NCBI RefSeq assembly: GCF_002356355.1
Contig: NZ_AP018052.1
Coordinates: 496,001-560,000, forward strand
DNA: 64,000 bases
DNA from: Thiohalobacter thiocyanaticus
GTDB taxonomy: Bacteria; Pseudomonadota; Gammaproteobacteria; Thiohalobacterales; Thiohalobacteraceae
Direction: 5' to 3'
Shown: piece after piece, positions 18,049-27,522 of the stretch
Layout of the letters: each line of letters begins with the position of its first letter
Position numbering within the stretch: position 1 is the stretch's first letter
Notes under the pieces: generated by a model
Database searches by the model: none
What the model was told of the DNA's origin: nothing
The model's input: only the letters and a program-made list of their open reading frames with translations
Made by a program: the position numbers and the translations under genes

Positions 18049-18182
18049 GCGCCACGGAATACACGGAAAGCACGGACATATATTATTTATATCTCATTGC
18101 CATGGCGCTGCGCGCCCGGGCAATGGGAAGATAATACGCATATATTGTTTTTTTTCCGTGCTTTCCGTGTATTCCGTGGCGC
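18049..18182. repeat. Inverted repeat, family A, between methyltransferase and GGDEF/EAL gene
   Basis: The arms GCGCCACGGAATACACGG (18049) and CCGTGTATTCCGTGGCGC (ending 18182) are conserved. The core here is a degenerate family D-like segment (CATTGCCATGGCGCTGCGCG) rather than the family B core. The element fills the gap between two convergent genes and could terminate both. Confidence 0.85.
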
Positions 18183-18186
18183 TCTT

Positions 18187-20136
18187 TCAGCGCTTCAACA
18201 GCAGCGATGTCAGTTCCGCTGCCGGCAGCGGCTGGTGGAACAGAAAGCCCTGCGCCCGCTCGCAGCCCAGGCGCAGCAGCAGTTTCTTCTGGGCCTTGGT
18301 TTCCACGCCTTCGATGATCGTGTTCAGGCGCAGGTCGCGCGACAGTGACAGGATGGCGCGCAGGATGGCGACATCACGGGCGTCTTCACAGATGTCACGG
18401 GTGAAGGTGCGGTCGATTTTCAGCGTGTTGAAGGGCAGGCGTTTGAGATAGCTGAGCGACGAGTAGCCGATGCCGAAATCGTCGATGGCGATGGATACGC
18501 CCAGATCGCGCAGCTGCCACAGCTTGTCGGTGGCCTCGTCCATGTCCTCCAGGAATACCTGTTCCGTGATCTCCAGCTCCAGCTGTGCCGGGTTGATGCC
18601 GGATTCGCCGATGATGCCCTGGATCTGATCGACGAAGCCGGGTACGGCGAACTGGCGCCCCGATATATTCACCGACAGCGGCAGCCGGATGCCCGCGCGC
18701 TGCCACTCCAGGATCTGGCTGCAGGCCTGACTGAGGATGCTGCGACCGAGCTGATCGATCAGGCCGGTTTCTTCGGCCACCGGAATGAACTCGGCCGGTG
18801 ATATCAGCCCGCGGTCGTGCGACTGCCAGCGTGCCAGGGCCTCGGCGCCGACGATCCGGCCGCTGTGCATGTCCACCTGCGGCTGGTAGTGAGCAATGAA
18901 CTCGTTTTCCTTGAGCCCGCGACGGATGCGGTTCTCGGTGCTGACAAAGGCAGCGATGTTGTCGATCAACTCCTCGCTGTAGAGCGCGATGCGGGTGTGT
19001 CGCGACTGCTTGGCGCGATACATGGCGGCATCGGCGTTGCGGATCAGGGTGGCGGCGTCCTGTCCATCGTAGGGGTAGAGCGTCACGCCCACGCCGCCGC
19101 TGATGTAGAGTTCCTTGTCATCCAGGATGAAGGGGCGCTCGATGCTGTCGAGCAGGTGAGCGGCATAGTCGACCGCCGTTTTCGGGCTGTCCACGTCAGG
19201 TACCAGTACCACCAGTTCGTCGCCGCCGAAGCGGGAAATGGTGGCCCGGTTTTCACAGCAGCGCCGCAGGCGGTCGGCCAGTTTGACCAGCAGCTGGTCG
19301 CCCAACTCATGGCCGTAGCTGTCGTTGATGTGCTTGAACCGGTCCAGATCCAGGAACAGTACCGCGAAGCGGTTTTCGGCAGCCGGGTATTTGCGCATCA
19401 GCTGCTCGATCTCACCGTTCAGTGCGCGCCGGTTGGGCAGGTCGGTGAGCGGGTCGTAATAGGCCATGCGTTCGATCCGCGCTTCGAATTGCTTGCGTTC
19501 GGTGATGTCGATGTTGGTCGCGCGGATGCCGATCAGTCGGCCGGCGGCATCATGGACCGGGCCGCAGATGTGCTGAAACCAGACAGTGTGGCCATCCTTG
19601 TGGATCAGCCGCAGGTCGATGTTGTCGCTCTGCCTGTTCGTGCCGAGGTTGGCCAGGTGCTGCTGCCAGCGTTCCCGATCCTGGGGGTGGATCAGTTCCG
19701 ACATCAGTTCCGGCTTGGCGTAGAATTCATCCGGCCGGTAACCGGTCAGCTGCACACTCGAAGGCGAGGCATATTCATAGTGCCCGTCCCGGGAGCAGAA
19801 ATAGGTGAATTCCTGGCCCACATCGGCCACGGCGCGGAAGCGGGCGTTTTCGCGCTGCAACTGGGTCTTGAGCAGGCTGACCCGGGCCAGCAGGAAGGCG
19901 ATGACCAGGGCGACCAGTGCGGGAATGACGAACAGCTGCGGTTGGAAGGATTCGTAGACGACCGCCATCTGCAGCAGCGCGGCGCTGCCGACCAGCAGGA
20001 AGGCGATGCCGGCATTGCGCAGATACAGGCTCTGGGGCCTGCGGTTGGAGGCCGCGTCCAGGTAGATGGTGTCCTGGTCGGGGGCTGGGACGCGCGCGTA
20101 GGCGCCGCCGTCACCGGAGGTGTCGGTATCATTCAT
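18187..20136 (-). CDS. Membrane PAS-GGDEF-EAL cyclic di-GMP protein
   Basis: The 649-residue protein has two transmembrane segments (about 41-62 and 68-85), a PAS domain (100-215), a GGDEF domain with intact active site GGDEL (304-308) and an EAL domain with intact AEAL (431-434) plus later DDFGIGYSS and QGFLFHQPL. It could both make and degrade cyclic di-GMP. The PAS domain probably senses a cytoplasmic or membrane redox cue, but no cofactor residue can be assigned. It is a single-gene unit convergent with the methyltransferase. Confidence 0.93.
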   Translation of the reverse strand: MNDTDTSGDGGAYARVPAPDQDTIYLDAASNRRPQSLYLRNAGIAFLLVGSAALLQMAVVYESFQPQLFVIPALVALVIAFLLARVSLLKTQLQRENARFRAVADVGQEFTYFCSRDGHYEYASPSSVQLTGYRPDEFYAKPELMSELIHPQDRERWQQHLANLGTNRQSDNIDLRLIHKDGHTVWFQHICGPVHDAAGRLIGIRATNIDITERKQFEARIERMAYYDPLTDLPNRRALNGEIEQLMRKYPAAENRFAVLFLDLDRFKHINDSYGHELGDQLLVKLADRLRRCCENRATISRFGGDELVVLVPDVDSPKTAVDYAAHLLDSIERPFILDDKELYISGGVGVTLYPYDGQDAATLIRNADAAMYRAKQSRHTRIALYSEELIDNIAAFVSTENRIRRGLKENEFIAHYQPQVDMHSGRIVGAEALARWQSHDRGLISPAEFIPVAEETGLIDQLGRSILSQACSQILEWQRAGIRLPLSVNISGRQFAVPGFVDQIQGIIGESGINPAQLELEITEQVFLEDMDEATDKLWQLRDLGVSIAIDDFGIGYSSLSYLKRLPFNTLKIDRTFTRDICEDARDVAILRAILSLSRDLRLNTIIEGVETKAQKKLLLRLGCERAQGFLFHQPLPAAELTSLLLKR

Positions 20137-20197
20137 AAGCCTGGCAACTGCAACTCAAAAATAAAACAAAAACAAACCAAAGGCTTCCATGCCATGA

Positions 20198-20225
20198 CAG
20201 GCCTCCCCGTGGGGCAGGAGGCCTG
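20198..20225. other. Hairpin upstream of cbbR
   Basis: A 9-base-pair perfect stem, CAGGCCTCC pairing with GGAGGCCTG, lies in the 156-base gap between the divergent GGDEF/EAL and cbbR genes. No U-run follows it. It may be a leader hairpin or operator; I see no more in this gap than an A-rich stretch at 20155-20180. Confidence 0.35.
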
Positions 20226-20292
20226 CTCCGGCAGTGTAGCATAGAGTCGGTACGAGGTTTATGCTTCCCTACCGGACCACAAGGTATTGCTT

Positions 20293-21234
20293 ATGAATGT
20301 CACTCTGCGTCAGCTGCGCATCTTCGAGGCCGTGGCCCGTCACCTGAGCTTCACCCGCGCTTCGGAGGAGTTGCATCTGACCCAGCCGGCCGTGTCCATG
20401 CAGATCAAGCAGCTGGAACAGGCCGTGGGCCTGCCGCTGCTGGATCAGCAGGGCAAGAAGACCTACCTCACCGAGGCCGGCGAGGAGATGTACCGCTATG
20501 CCTGCGCCGTGACCGACAAGCTCGAGGAAGCCGCCCAGGTGTTCGAGGAGCTCAAGGGCATGCGGCGCGGCCATATGAGCATTGCCGTGGCCAGTACCGC
20601 CAACTACTTCGCCCCGCGGCTGCTGGCCACCTTCTTCCAGCGTTACCCGGACGTGACTGTCAGTCTGGACGTGACCAACCGCGAGGGTCTGCTCCGGGCC
20701 CTGGCCGAGAACGAGACCGACCTGGTGATCATGGGCAAGCCCCCGGAGGACATGGACCTGGTGGCGGAGAATTTCATGGACAACCCCCTGGTGGTCATCG
20801 CCCCGACCAATCACCCGCTGACGCGCAAGCGCAGCCGGATTCCCTTCGCGGCGCTGGCCAGCGAAACCTTTCTCATCCGCGAACGCGGATCGGGCACCCG
20901 CTCGGCCATGGAACGGCACTTCGCCCAGCACGGACTGGAACTCAGCAGCACTATGGAAATGGGTACCAGCGAGGCCATCAAGCAGGGCGTCGAGGCCGGC
21001 CTGGGGCTGGGGCTGCTGTCGCTGCACACCCTGGAGATGGAACTGGCGCTCAAGCGAGTGGCGATCCTGGATGTGGAGACCTTTCCCATCATGCGTCACT
21101 GGTATGTGGTGCACCGACGCGGCAAGCGCCTGTCCACCGCGGCCCAGGCCTTCAAGCACTTCCTGCTCAAGGAGGCCAGGAACCTGCTCAGTCTGCCCGA
21201 GGTGAGCCGTCCGCGGCACAAGGACGCGGGCTGA
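20293..21234 (+). CDS. cbbR: LysR-family regulator, CbbR-like
   Basis: The 313-residue protein has a LysR winged helix-turn-helix (MNVTLRQLRIFEAVARHLSFTRASEELHLTQPAVSMQIKQLE) and a periplasmic-binding-like effector domain with MRRGHMSIAVASTANYFAPRLLATF, typical of CbbR. CbbR activates cbb operons in response to metabolites. The ATG at 20293 is preferred over an in-frame TTG six bases upstream because AAGGT is well spaced before it. Unusually, it is not next to cbbL but 3 kb after cbbO. A cysteine-regulon LysR protein is less likely. Confidence 0.85.
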   Translation: MNVTLRQLRIFEAVARHLSFTRASEELHLTQPAVSMQIKQLEQAVGLPLLDQQGKKTYLTEAGEEMYRYACAVTDKLEEAAQVFEELKGMRRGHMSIAVASTANYFAPRLLATFFQRYPDVTVSLDVTNREGLLRALAENETDLVIMGKPPEDMDLVAENFMDNPLVVIAPTNHPLTRKRSRIPFAALASETFLIRERGSGTRSAMERHFAQHGLELSSTMEMGTSEAIKQGVEAGLGLGLLSLHTLEMELALKRVAILDVETFPIMRHWYVVHRRGKRLSTAAQAFKHFLLKEARNLLSLPEVSRPRHKDAG

Positions 21235-21263
21235 CCGGCGGTGTCTTCATGCCTTTGCGCGGG

Positions 21264-21424
21264 GAATGCAGAGGACGCAGAGGCGCGGAGACGCAAAGAC
21301 AATGAATAATGTTGGTATCTCCTCGCTGGCTTGTGAGTCTGTGCTTTCAGAGGAGGGGCAAGGATGAGCAATCTCGTATTTCAATAGTCTCCGTGTCTCC
21401 GCGACTCTGCGCCCTCTGCGTTAA
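21264..21424. repeat. Intergenic inverted repeat, family C
   Basis: The left arm (GCAGAGGACGCAGAGGCGCGGAGACGCAAAG) pairs with a right arm ending CTCTGCGCCCTCTGCG near 21420. It occupies the space between the convergent cbbR and glutathione reductase genes. Confidence 0.8.
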
Positions 21425-21436
21425 TCCCGCCCAGAC

Positions 21437-22819
21437 TCAGGCAACATCCGCCAACACACAGCCGCCAGGCCGTGACTGCTTCAGCGTCACCAGTTCCTCC
21501 GCACTGGTCGGGTGGATGGCGACGGTGCGGTCGAAGTCGGCCTTGGTAGCGCCCATGTTGATGGCCACGGCGAAGCCCTGCAGCATCTCGTCGACCCCGT
21601 CGCCGATCAGGTGGCAACCCACGATACGTTCCTCCGGGCCGGCGCAGACCAGCTTCATCGCTGTCGGCGTGCCGCCATTGCCGAGCGCGTGACGCATGGG
21701 CGTGAAGCGGGTCTCGTAGACTCTGACCGCATCACCGTATTCGGCACAGGCCGCCGGCTCGGTCAGGCCGAGGGCCCCGACCGACGGGTGGGCAAACACC
21801 ACGGTGGGGATGTTGGTGTAATCCATCGACGCGGTGGCAGTGCCGAACAGACGCGCGGCCAGCTGCCGGCCGGCGCGGATCGCCACCGGGGTGAGCGGCA
21901 TGCGGCCGGTGACGTCACCGATGGCGTATACGCCCGGCACATTGGTGGCATCGAAGGCATCCACCGGGATGACGCCGTTGCGATTGACCTCGACCCCGGC
22001 GCGGTCCAGCGCCAGGCCCTCGGTATTGGCGCGCCGGCCCACGGCCCAGATCACGGTGTCGAAACCGCCCAGGCGTTCGCCCCGGGCGGAGACGATATCG
22101 ATACCGTCGCTGCCCCGCGCCAGCCCGCTGACCTGAAAGCCCATGTGGGTCGCGATGCCCTGCTGCTGCATCGCTTCCATCAGGGTGTCGCTGATCAGGG
22201 GGTCGAATGCTTCAAGCACCCGGTCCTCCAGGGCGATGATCGACACCTCGGAGCCCAGTGCGCGCAATACACCGCTCAGCTCCACGCCGATATAGCCACC
22301 GCCGATCACAGCCGCGCGCCGCGGTTGCTGCCTGAGTTCGAAGAAGCCGTCGGAGGTGATGCCCAGCTCCGCTCCCGGCACCGGCGGGACGATCGGCTGT
22401 CCGCCGGTGGCAATGACGATGTGGTCACCCTGGTAGTGCTCGTCGCCGACCCGCAGGGTATGGGCGTCGATGAAGCGGGCCCGGCCGCGGATCCAGTCGA
22501 TGCGCTGGTCCTGCGCATAGCCGGACCAGTAATCGCGGATGCCGTCGATATAGGCGTTGCGACCGGCAACCAGGCGTTCCCAATCGAGACCCTTGTCCTG
22601 TACCCGGATGCCGAAGGCGCCGGCCTGATGCACGGCCTCGCGGGCCTGGGCGGCGTGCCACATGACCTTCTTGGGCACGCAGCCGGCATTCACGCAGGTG
22701 CCGCCGAGCGGCTGCGCATCGATCACGGCCACCCGCCGGCCGAGCTGGGCGGCGCGTTCGGCCACGGCGAGCCCGCCGCTGCCGCCGCCGATGGCGATGA
22801 GGTCATAGTGCTTGTTCAT
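21437..22819 (-). CDS. gorA: Glutathione-disulfide reductase
   Basis: This 460-residue flavoprotein reduces oxidised glutathione with NADPH. It shows an FAD motif [10 protein letters not shown], the redox pair [13 protein letters not shown] (Cys42, Cys47), a second nucleotide-binding motif [13 protein letters not shown], the flavin motif YAIGDVTGR and the C-terminal catalytic His in [10 protein letters not shown]. The ATG at 22819 has GGGAGATA before it; a longer frame upstream runs into repeat sequence. The next gene upstream encodes a glutathione-dependent peroxidase, so the pair forms a peroxide-defence unit. Confidence 0.93.
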   Translation of the reverse strand: MNKHYDLIAIGGGSGGLAVAERAAQLGRRVAVIDAQPLGGTCVNAGCVPKKVMWHAAQAREAVHQAGAFGIRVQDKGLDWERLVAGRNAYIDGIRDYWSGYAQDQRIDWIRGRARFIDAHTLRVGDEHYQGDHIVIATGGQPIVPPVPGAELGITSDGFFELRQQPRRAAVIGGGYIGVELSGVLRALGSEVSIIALEDRVLEAFDPLISDTLMEAMQQQGIATHMGFQVSGLARGSDGIDIVSARGERLGGFDTVIWAVGRRANTEGLALDRAGVEVNRNGVIPVDAFDATNVPGVYAIGDVTGRMPLTPVAIRAGRQLAARLFGTATASMDYTNIPTVVFAHPSVGALGLTEPAACAEYGDAVRVYETRFTPMRHALGNGGTPTAMKLVCAGPEERIVGCHLIGDGVDEMLQGFAVAINMGATKADFDRTVAIHPTSAEELVTLKQSRPGGCVLADVA

Positions 22820-22847
22820 TGGTATCTCCCTGGGTGTGGTGATAACA

Positions 22848-22952
22848 ACGCAGAGGGCGCAAAGGCGTTTATGCCCTATGGGTACAGAGGCGCAAAGTAA
22901 AATCAATTTATGAAATCTCTGCGTCTCCGCGCCTCCGCGTCCTCTGCGTTAA
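22848..22952. repeat. Intergenic inverted repeat, family C
   Basis: Arms CGCAGAGGGCGCAAAGGCG and CCGCGTCCTCTGCG flank about 70 bases. It lies between the peroxiredoxin-glutaredoxin gene and gorA and its presence may separate or stabilise their transcripts. Confidence 0.75.
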
Positions 22953-22965
22953 TGCCGCCGCCGTA

Positions 22966-23709
22966 TCAGGCAGCTTCCCGCCGCTGCATCCACTCGGCCA
23001 GCGCCTCGGAGTCGCCGATGTGCACGCCGTTGATCCAGACCTGCGGCACGGTGTCACTGCCGCTGGCGGCGCGCACCGCGCGCAGCGAGACCTGTTCGCC
23101 GACGCTGATTTCATCGAACTCCATGCCGGCCTCGGACAGCATGCCCTTGGCCCGGGCGCACCAGGGGCAGCCCGGCTTGGTGAACAGCACCACGTCGTGC
23201 GGCTTCACGGCCTGCGGGTTGATGTAGTCGAGCATGGTGTCGGCATCCGAGACCTCGTAGGGGTCGCCCGGCACCTCGGACTCGATGAACATCTTCTCGA
23301 TCACGCCGTCGCGCACCAGCATGGAGTAGCGCCAGCTGCGCTTGCCGAAGCCCAGGTCGTCCTTGTCCACCAGCATGCCCATGGCGGCGGTGAACTCGCC
23401 GTTGCCATCCGGGATGAAGCGGACGTTCTCGGCCTGCTGATCCTTCGCCCACTCGTTCATCACGAAGGTGTCGTTGACCGATACGCAGACGATCTCGTCG
23501 ATGCCGTTGTCGCGCAGCACCGGGGCCAGCTCGTTGAAGCGCGGCACGTGCGCCGAGGAGCAGGTCGGGGTGAAGGCGCCCGGCAGGGAGAAGACGACCA
23601 CGTTGCGACCCTTGAAGATCTCGTCCGTGGTGACGTCCGCCCACTCGTTGTTCTGACGGGTGTGGAAGGTGATGTTGGGAATGCGGCTTCCGGTCTTGTC
23701 CTGCAGCAT
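22966..23709 (-). CDS. Peroxiredoxin-glutaredoxin hybrid (Prx5-Grx)
   Basis: The 247-residue protein fuses a Prx5-type peroxiredoxin (residues 1-165) with a glutaredoxin (170-245). The peroxidatic site is [12 protein letters not shown] (Cys50). The glutaredoxin site is GCPWCARAK (Cys181, Cys184), followed by the cis-proline segment [10 protein letters not shown]. Such hybrids reduce peroxides with glutathione without needing a separate glutaredoxin. It lies upstream of glutathione reductase on the same strand, which would recycle the glutathione used. Confidence 0.95.
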   Translation of the reverse strand: MLQDKTGSRIPNITFHTRQNNEWADVTTDEIFKGRNVVVFSLPGAFTPTCSSAHVPRFNELAPVLRDNGIDEIVCVSVNDTFVMNEWAKDQQAENVRFIPDGNGEFTAAMGMLVDKDDLGFGKRSWRYSMLVRDGVIEKMFIESEVPGDPYEVSDADTMLDYINPQAVKPHDVVLFTKPGCPWCARAKGMLSEAGMEFDEISVGEQVSLRAVRAASGSDTVPQVWINGVHIGDSEALAEWMQRREAA

Positions 23710-23840
23710 GTCGGTGTCTCCTGTAGCTTGCGGTCGGAAATCATGGCCAGTGCTGTCTGGCTTGGAGACAAGAATAGGGGCGGGGTGGTTATTTGTGAAA
23801 TCGAAAGTAACTATTCAAACGATAGGTGTAGGCTATTATT

Positions 23841-23910
23841 GAGTGAGGAGTGAGGAGTGAGGAGTGAGGAGTGAGGAGTGAGGAGTGAGGAGTGAGGAGT
23901 GAGGAGTGAT
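23841..23910. repeat. Tandem heptamer repeat, ten copies of GAGTGAG
   Basis: The sequence reads GAGTGAG ten times in direct succession; the last unit ends in T. It is part of the 324-base gap 23710-24033 between the peroxiredoxin gene and purK, which holds no gene. A second heptamer, CTTAACG, is repeated three times at 24033-24053 and encodes the last residues of purK. Confidence 0.95.
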
Positions 23911-23946
23911 GGGCTTCGCTGCGTCAGCCCATCCTGCGCTATCCGG

Positions 23947-24028
23947 GTAGGATGGGTGGAGGCGCCTGCGCCGCAACCCATCATAATTGCCGGTATCGAT
24001 GGGTTGCGCTGCGCTCCACCCATCCTAC
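23947..24028. repeat. Intergenic inverted repeat, family E (GTAGGATGGGTGGAGGCGC)
   Basis: The arms GTAGGATGGGTGGA and TCCACCCATCCTAC are perfect complements, with inner arms CGCAACCCATC and GATGGGTTGCG also pairing. A half element precedes it at about 23909-23945. A second full copy is at 47004-47087. Confidence 0.85.
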
Positions 24029-24033
24029 GATAC

Positions 24034-25164
24034 TTAACGCTTAACGCTTAACGCTTCACGGATCCGTTCGACCTGGGCCAGGGCGTTGTCCAGCTCCGGC
24101 GCCAGGCAGTTGAAATGGCCCATCTTGCGCCCCGGGCGGGCCACGCGCTTGCCGTAGAGGTGCAGCTTGGCGGCGGGGTAGGCGAACAGCTTCTCCCAGG
24201 GCGGTTCGGGCTGCCACAGATCGCCCAGCAGATTGACCATCACGACCGGCGAGAGCAGCAGGGTGTCGCCGGGCGGCAGACCGCACAGGCAGCGCACCTG
24301 CTGTTCGAACTGGGAGGTGATGGTTGCATCCAGAGTGTAATGGCCGCTGTTGTGTGGGCGCGGGGCCAACTCGTTGATCAGCAGCTCACCCTGACGGGTA
24401 TGAAAGAATTCCACCGCCATGACGCCGACATAATCCATGGACTCGGCCAGGGTGCGGGCCATGTCCACGGCCTGGTCGGTGACCACCGCCGGCATCCGCG
24501 CCGGCACGATGGTGGTGTCCAGGATGCCGTCGACATGATGGTTCTCGCCCACCGGATAGACCGCGGTCTCGCCTTTCAGACTGCGGGCCAGGATGACCGA
24601 AAGCTCGCGCTCGAGTTCCACCCGGGCCTCCAGTACACAGGGCTGGCCGCCCAGTTCGGCAAAGGCGGCGCGGGCCTGCTCCAGGCTGTCGACGGGCGCC
24701 TGGCCCTTGCCGTCATAGCCCAGCGAGGCGGTCTTGAGCAGCAGCGGCGGGTCGAGTCGGGCGAAGGCCTCGTCCAGGTCCTCGGGCTCCTCGATCACGG
24801 CGAAGGGCGCGGTGGCCAGCCCCTGTTCCTGGATGTAGCGCTTTTCACGGATGCGGTCCTGGGCGATGGCGACGGCCGCGGGTGCGGGACGGACCGGGCA
24901 CAGCCGGGCCAGATAATCCAGGCTGGCGGCCGGCACGTTCTCGAATTCGGTGGTTACCGCCGAGCAGGTATCACCCAGCACCTGCAGCGCGGCATGGTCC
25001 TGGTAGTCGGCGCGCAGATGCTGCTCGGCGATGAGGCCGGCGGGACTGTGCGGATCGGGGTCGAGCACGATCACCCGGTAGCCCATGGCATGCGCGGCCA
25101 TGACGAACATGCGGCCGAGTTGGCCGCCGCCGAGAACTCCGAGGGTGGCGCCGGGCAGGATCAC
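24034..25164 (-). CDS. purK: N5-carboxyaminoimidazole ribonucleotide synthase
   Basis: PurK is an ATP-grasp enzyme that carboxylates aminoimidazole ribonucleotide in purine synthesis. The 376-residue protein begins [20 protein letters not shown], has the ATP-grasp segments [12 protein letters not shown] and [28 protein letters not shown] and a normal length. Its start overlaps the purE stop by four bases, so translation is coupled. The last residues (ALSVKR) are encoded by a CTTAACG tandem repeat, meaning the repeat supplies the C-terminus. Confidence 0.96.
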   Translation of the reverse strand: MILPGATLGVLGGGQLGRMFVMAAHAMGYRVIVLDPDPHSPAGLIAEQHLRADYQDHAALQVLGDTCSAVTTEFENVPAASLDYLARLCPVRPAPAAVAIAQDRIREKRYIQEQGLATAPFAVIEEPEDLDEAFARLDPPLLLKTASLGYDGKGQAPVDSLEQARAAFAELGGQPCVLEARVELERELSVILARSLKGETAVYPVGENHHVDGILDTTIVPARMPAVVTDQAVDMARTLAESMDYVGVMAVEFFHTRQGELLINELAPRPHNSGHYTLDATITSQFEQQVRCLCGLPPGDTLLLSPVVMVNLLGDLWQPEPPWEKLFAYPAAKLHLYGKRVARPGRKMGHFNCLAPELDNALAQVERIREALSVKR

Positions 25165-25661
25165 GACTGCGGCGGGAGCTGCATGGCGTCGACCATGGCC
25201 TTGAGCTCCTCGCGATAGGCGTCGAGGCGTGCGGCCAGATCGGTATTGCCGATGGCGAGCAGACTGAGGGCGTACAGGCCGGCATTGGCCGCCCCGGCCT
25301 CGCCGATGGCGAAGGTGGCGACCGGGATACCCTTGGGCATCTGCACGATGGACAGCAGCGAGTCCATGCCCTTGAGATAGCGCGAGGGTACCGGTACGCC
25401 GAGTACCGGAACGGTGGTCTTGGCGGCCAGCATGCCCGGCAGATGGGCCGCGCCGCCGGCGCCGGCGATGATGCAGGCCAGGCCGCGGTCGCGCGCCGTG
25501 GCGGCATAGTCGAACAGCCGGTCCGGGGTGCGATGGGCCGAGACGACCTTCGCCTCGTAGGGGATACCGAAGCGCTCCAGCATTTCGGCGGCCTTCTGCA
25601 TCACCGGCCAGTCACTGTCGGAGCCCATCACCAGGCCCACGCGGGGGCTGTCGTCATTCAT
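25161..25661 (-). CDS. purE: N5-carboxyaminoimidazole ribonucleotide mutase
   Basis: PurE rearranges the PurK product to carboxyaminoimidazole ribonucleotide. The 166-residue protein has [39 protein letters not shown] and the [13 protein letters not shown] active-site segments. The ATG at 25661 ([10 protein letters not shown]) gives the usual length; an in-frame ATG 14 codons upstream has no family support. It is the first gene of purE-purK. Confidence 0.96.
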   Translation of the reverse strand: MNDDSPRVGLVMGSDSDWPVMQKAAEMLERFGIPYEAKVVSAHRTPDRLFDYAATARDRGLACIIAGAGGAAHLPGMLAAKTTVPVLGVPVPSRYLKGMDSLLSIVQMPKGIPVATFAIGEAGAANAGLYALSLLAIGNTDLAARLDAYREELKAMVDAMQLPPQS

Positions 25662-25781
25662 CGTAGTGACCTGTTTCCGTTGGGAAACAAGTAATTCTAG
25701 CACTGCGGGCGGGGTTGGGGAACCGGCAATGCCGCGGACGCCGGAAACGGGCCGCCCGCCCCTGTTCCAGCCTGCAGTTAT

Positions 25782-25861
25782 CCGTCATTCCCGCGAAGGC
25801 GGGAATCCTGGACCCAGGGAGGTAAGACTGCGCTGGATCCCCGCTTTCGCGGGGATGACGG
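25782..25861. repeat. Intergenic inverted repeat, family F (CCGTCATTCCCGCGAAGGCGGG)
   Basis: Arms CCGTCATTCCCGCG and CGCGGGGATGACGG flank a segment with inner arms. Just outside, GTAAGTGCCATTC at 25869-25881 matches the outer arm of a second copy at 62892-63030. It lies in the 290-base gap between divergent purE and purC, together with their promoters, which I cannot place exactly. Confidence 0.82.
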
Positions 25862-25951
25862 GGCTGTAGTAAGTGCCATTCGTCTCATTCGCCTTTGTGG
25901 AAACTCCCCCCGACCGGCTAGAATCCCGCCTTTGCCCGACCGGAGCCGCCC

Positions 25952-26839
25952 ATGCGCGAGACCCTGTACGAATCCGATCTCAAGAGCCTGCCGCTGGTCG
26001 CGCGCGGCAAGGTGCGCGACATCTATGCCGTGGGCGAGGACCGGCTGCTGATCGTGACCACCGACCGCCTGTCGGCCTTCGACGTGGTGCTGCCCGAGCC
26101 CATCCCCGGCAAGGGGGCGGTGCTGACCGCGGTGTCCAACTTCTGGTTCGAGCACATGGCGGACATGGTGCCCAATCACCTGTGCGACACGCCCCTGGAG
26201 CAGGTGCTGCCGGATGCGGCCGAGCGGGAACAGGTCGAGGGCCGCGCCGTTGTGGTGCGCAAGCTCAAGGCGCTGCCGGTGGAGGCCATTGTGCGCGGCT
26301 ATCTCATCGGTTCGGGGTGGAAGGACTACCAGCAGACCGGTGCGGTGTGCGGTATCGACCTGCCCGACGGGCTGCAGCAGGCCGACAAGCTGCCCACGCC
26401 CATCTTCACCCCTTCCACCAAGGCGGAGGTGGGCGATCATGACGAGAACATCGACTTCGACCGCGCCGAGGCCCTGCTGGGCAAGGGACTGGCCGCCATG
26501 GTGCGCGATGTCAGCCTGGGCATCTACAGCGAGGCCGCCGCCTATGCCCGCGAGCGCGGCATCATCATCGCCGACACCAAATTCGAATTCGGTCTGGACG
26601 AGACCGGCCAGCTGTTCCTGATCGACGAGGTGCTCACCCCGGATTCCTCGCGCTTCTGGCCGGCGGATGAATATCAGGTCGGCACCAGCCCGCCCAGCTT
26701 CGACAAGCAGTATGTGCGCGACTACCTGGAGACCCTGGACTGGGACAAGACCGCGCCGGGGCCGCACCTGCCGCCGGAGGTGGTGGCGAAGACGGCTGAG
26801 AAGTACCGCGAGGCCCAGCGCCGGCTGACGGGCGATTGA
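25952..26839 (+). CDS. purC: Phosphoribosylaminoimidazole-succinocarboxamide synthase
   Basis: PurC joins aspartate to carboxyaminoimidazole ribonucleotide, the step after PurE. The 295-residue protein has [57 protein letters not shown] and [15 protein letters not shown] with [14 protein letters not shown]. The length matches the longer eukaryote-like and proteobacterial type. It is transcribed away from purE-purK, so three consecutive purine enzymes are encoded here. Confidence 0.96.
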   Translation: MRETLYESDLKSLPLVARGKVRDIYAVGEDRLLIVTTDRLSAFDVVLPEPIPGKGAVLTAVSNFWFEHMADMVPNHLCDTPLEQVLPDAAEREQVEGRAVVVRKLKALPVEAIVRGYLIGSGWKDYQQTGAVCGIDLPDGLQQADKLPTPIFTPSTKAEVGDHDENIDFDRAEALLGKGLAAMVRDVSLGIYSEAAAYARERGIIIADTKFEFGLDETGQLFLIDEVLTPDSSRFWPADEYQVGTSPPSFDKQYVRDYLETLDWDKTAPGPHLPPEVVAKTAEKYREAQRRLTGD

Positions 26840-26847
26840 TATCAAGA

Positions 26848-27030
26848 GCGCCACGGAATAGACGGAAAACACGGAATAGTGAATGTAGGTTGGGTTAGGC
26901 GCATTGCGCCGTAACCCAACATGCAGCGTCCGTGTCGGCTTCGCTGTACTAACCTGGCCCGCAGGACTGAACTGCCCCAACCTGCTGATTGATTTTCAAA
27001 TGTATTTTTTCCGTGTTTTCCGTGGGGCCC
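26848..27030. repeat. Inverted repeat, family A with family B core, right arm shortened
   Basis: The left arm (GCGCCACGGAATAGACGG) starts nine bases after the purC stop. The core is a family B repeat (GTAGGTTGGGTTAGGCGC at 26885). The right arm TCCGTGTTTTCCGTGGGGC lacks one 9-base unit present in the other copies, as if one CACGGAATA unit had been deleted. Confidence 0.8.
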
Positions 27031-27042
27031 TTTATCACCGGC

Positions 27043-27070
27043 TTGCCCTTTTGTGTCAGCGGGTTATATT
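27043..27070 (+). promoter_or_regulatory. Candidate sigma-70 promoter before the copper/silver operon
   Basis: TTGCCC (27043-27048) and TATATT (27065-27070) are separated by 16 bases, and the ATG of the small secreted protein follows at 27078. The very short distance to the ATG would give a nearly leaderless message, so a longer promoter-ATG arrangement may also exist. Confidence 0.4.
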
Positions 27071-27077
27071 TGGTGTC

Positions 27078-27473
27078 ATGCACAGGCAGCGGCATTCATC
27101 CATTCTGAGCCTGGTCGGCATACTGCTGGCCGGCTGGCTGTCGCTGGCCTGCGGTCACTGCTGGGCCGCGGCCGGCGCGGCGCCGCCGCCGGCCGATCAC
27201 TGCCAGCACATGCAGCCCGAGCCGCAGTCGCCGGAGTGCTGCGAGCACGAGCACCAGGGTGGCCTGTGCCCGGTGGCCGAGGTCGGCAGCGGCCCGATCA
27301 CCGAGCCGGCCGCGCTGATCCCGGCCGGGTTTCCCGATCAGCCGGCCCTGCAACCGGGGGGCGGCGCTGCCTGGCAGGCCTGGCGCGGGCCGCCGCCAAC
27401 CATCGCCGCAGTGCGTACCTGTCCGCCTGCTTCAGCGTCCCTGTATCTGCGGGACTGCGCCTTTCTGGAATAG
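27078..27473 (+). CDS. Small secreted Cys/His-rich protein at the head of the cus operon
   Basis: This 131-residue protein has an N-terminal hydrophobic signal (ILSLVGILLAGWLSLACGHCWA) and then a short Cys/His-rich part, DHCQHMQPEPQSPECCEHEHQGGLCP, and a Pro/Ala-rich tail. I recognise no named family. The Cys/His-rich patch and its place 49 bases before cusC suggest a periplasmic metal-binding accessory protein. The ATG at 27078 gives a proper signal peptide; longer versions extend into the upstream repeat. Confidence 0.6.
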   Translation: MHRQRHSSILSLVGILLAGWLSLACGHCWAAAGAAPPPADHCQHMQPEPQSPECCEHEHQGGLCPVAEVGSGPITEPAALIPAGFPDQPALQPGGGAAWQAWRGPPPTIAAVRTCPPASASLYLRDCAFLE

Positions 27474-27522
27474 CTATCCTCCTCGTATCCGCTACTGATC
27501 CGGTTCATTCGAGGAGCTTCCC

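Noticed and set aside
23841-23910. Possible CRISPR array
   Set aside because: The heptamer repeats are directly adjacent with no spacers, so this is a simple tandem repeat.
25778-26980. 400-codon minus-strand frame spanning purC
   Set aside because: It is assembled from repeat sequence and the antisense of purC; no protein-like features.
27043-27070. CueR-type operator before the cus operon
   Set aside because: The spacer is 16 bases and shows no dyad, unlike the site at 33485.
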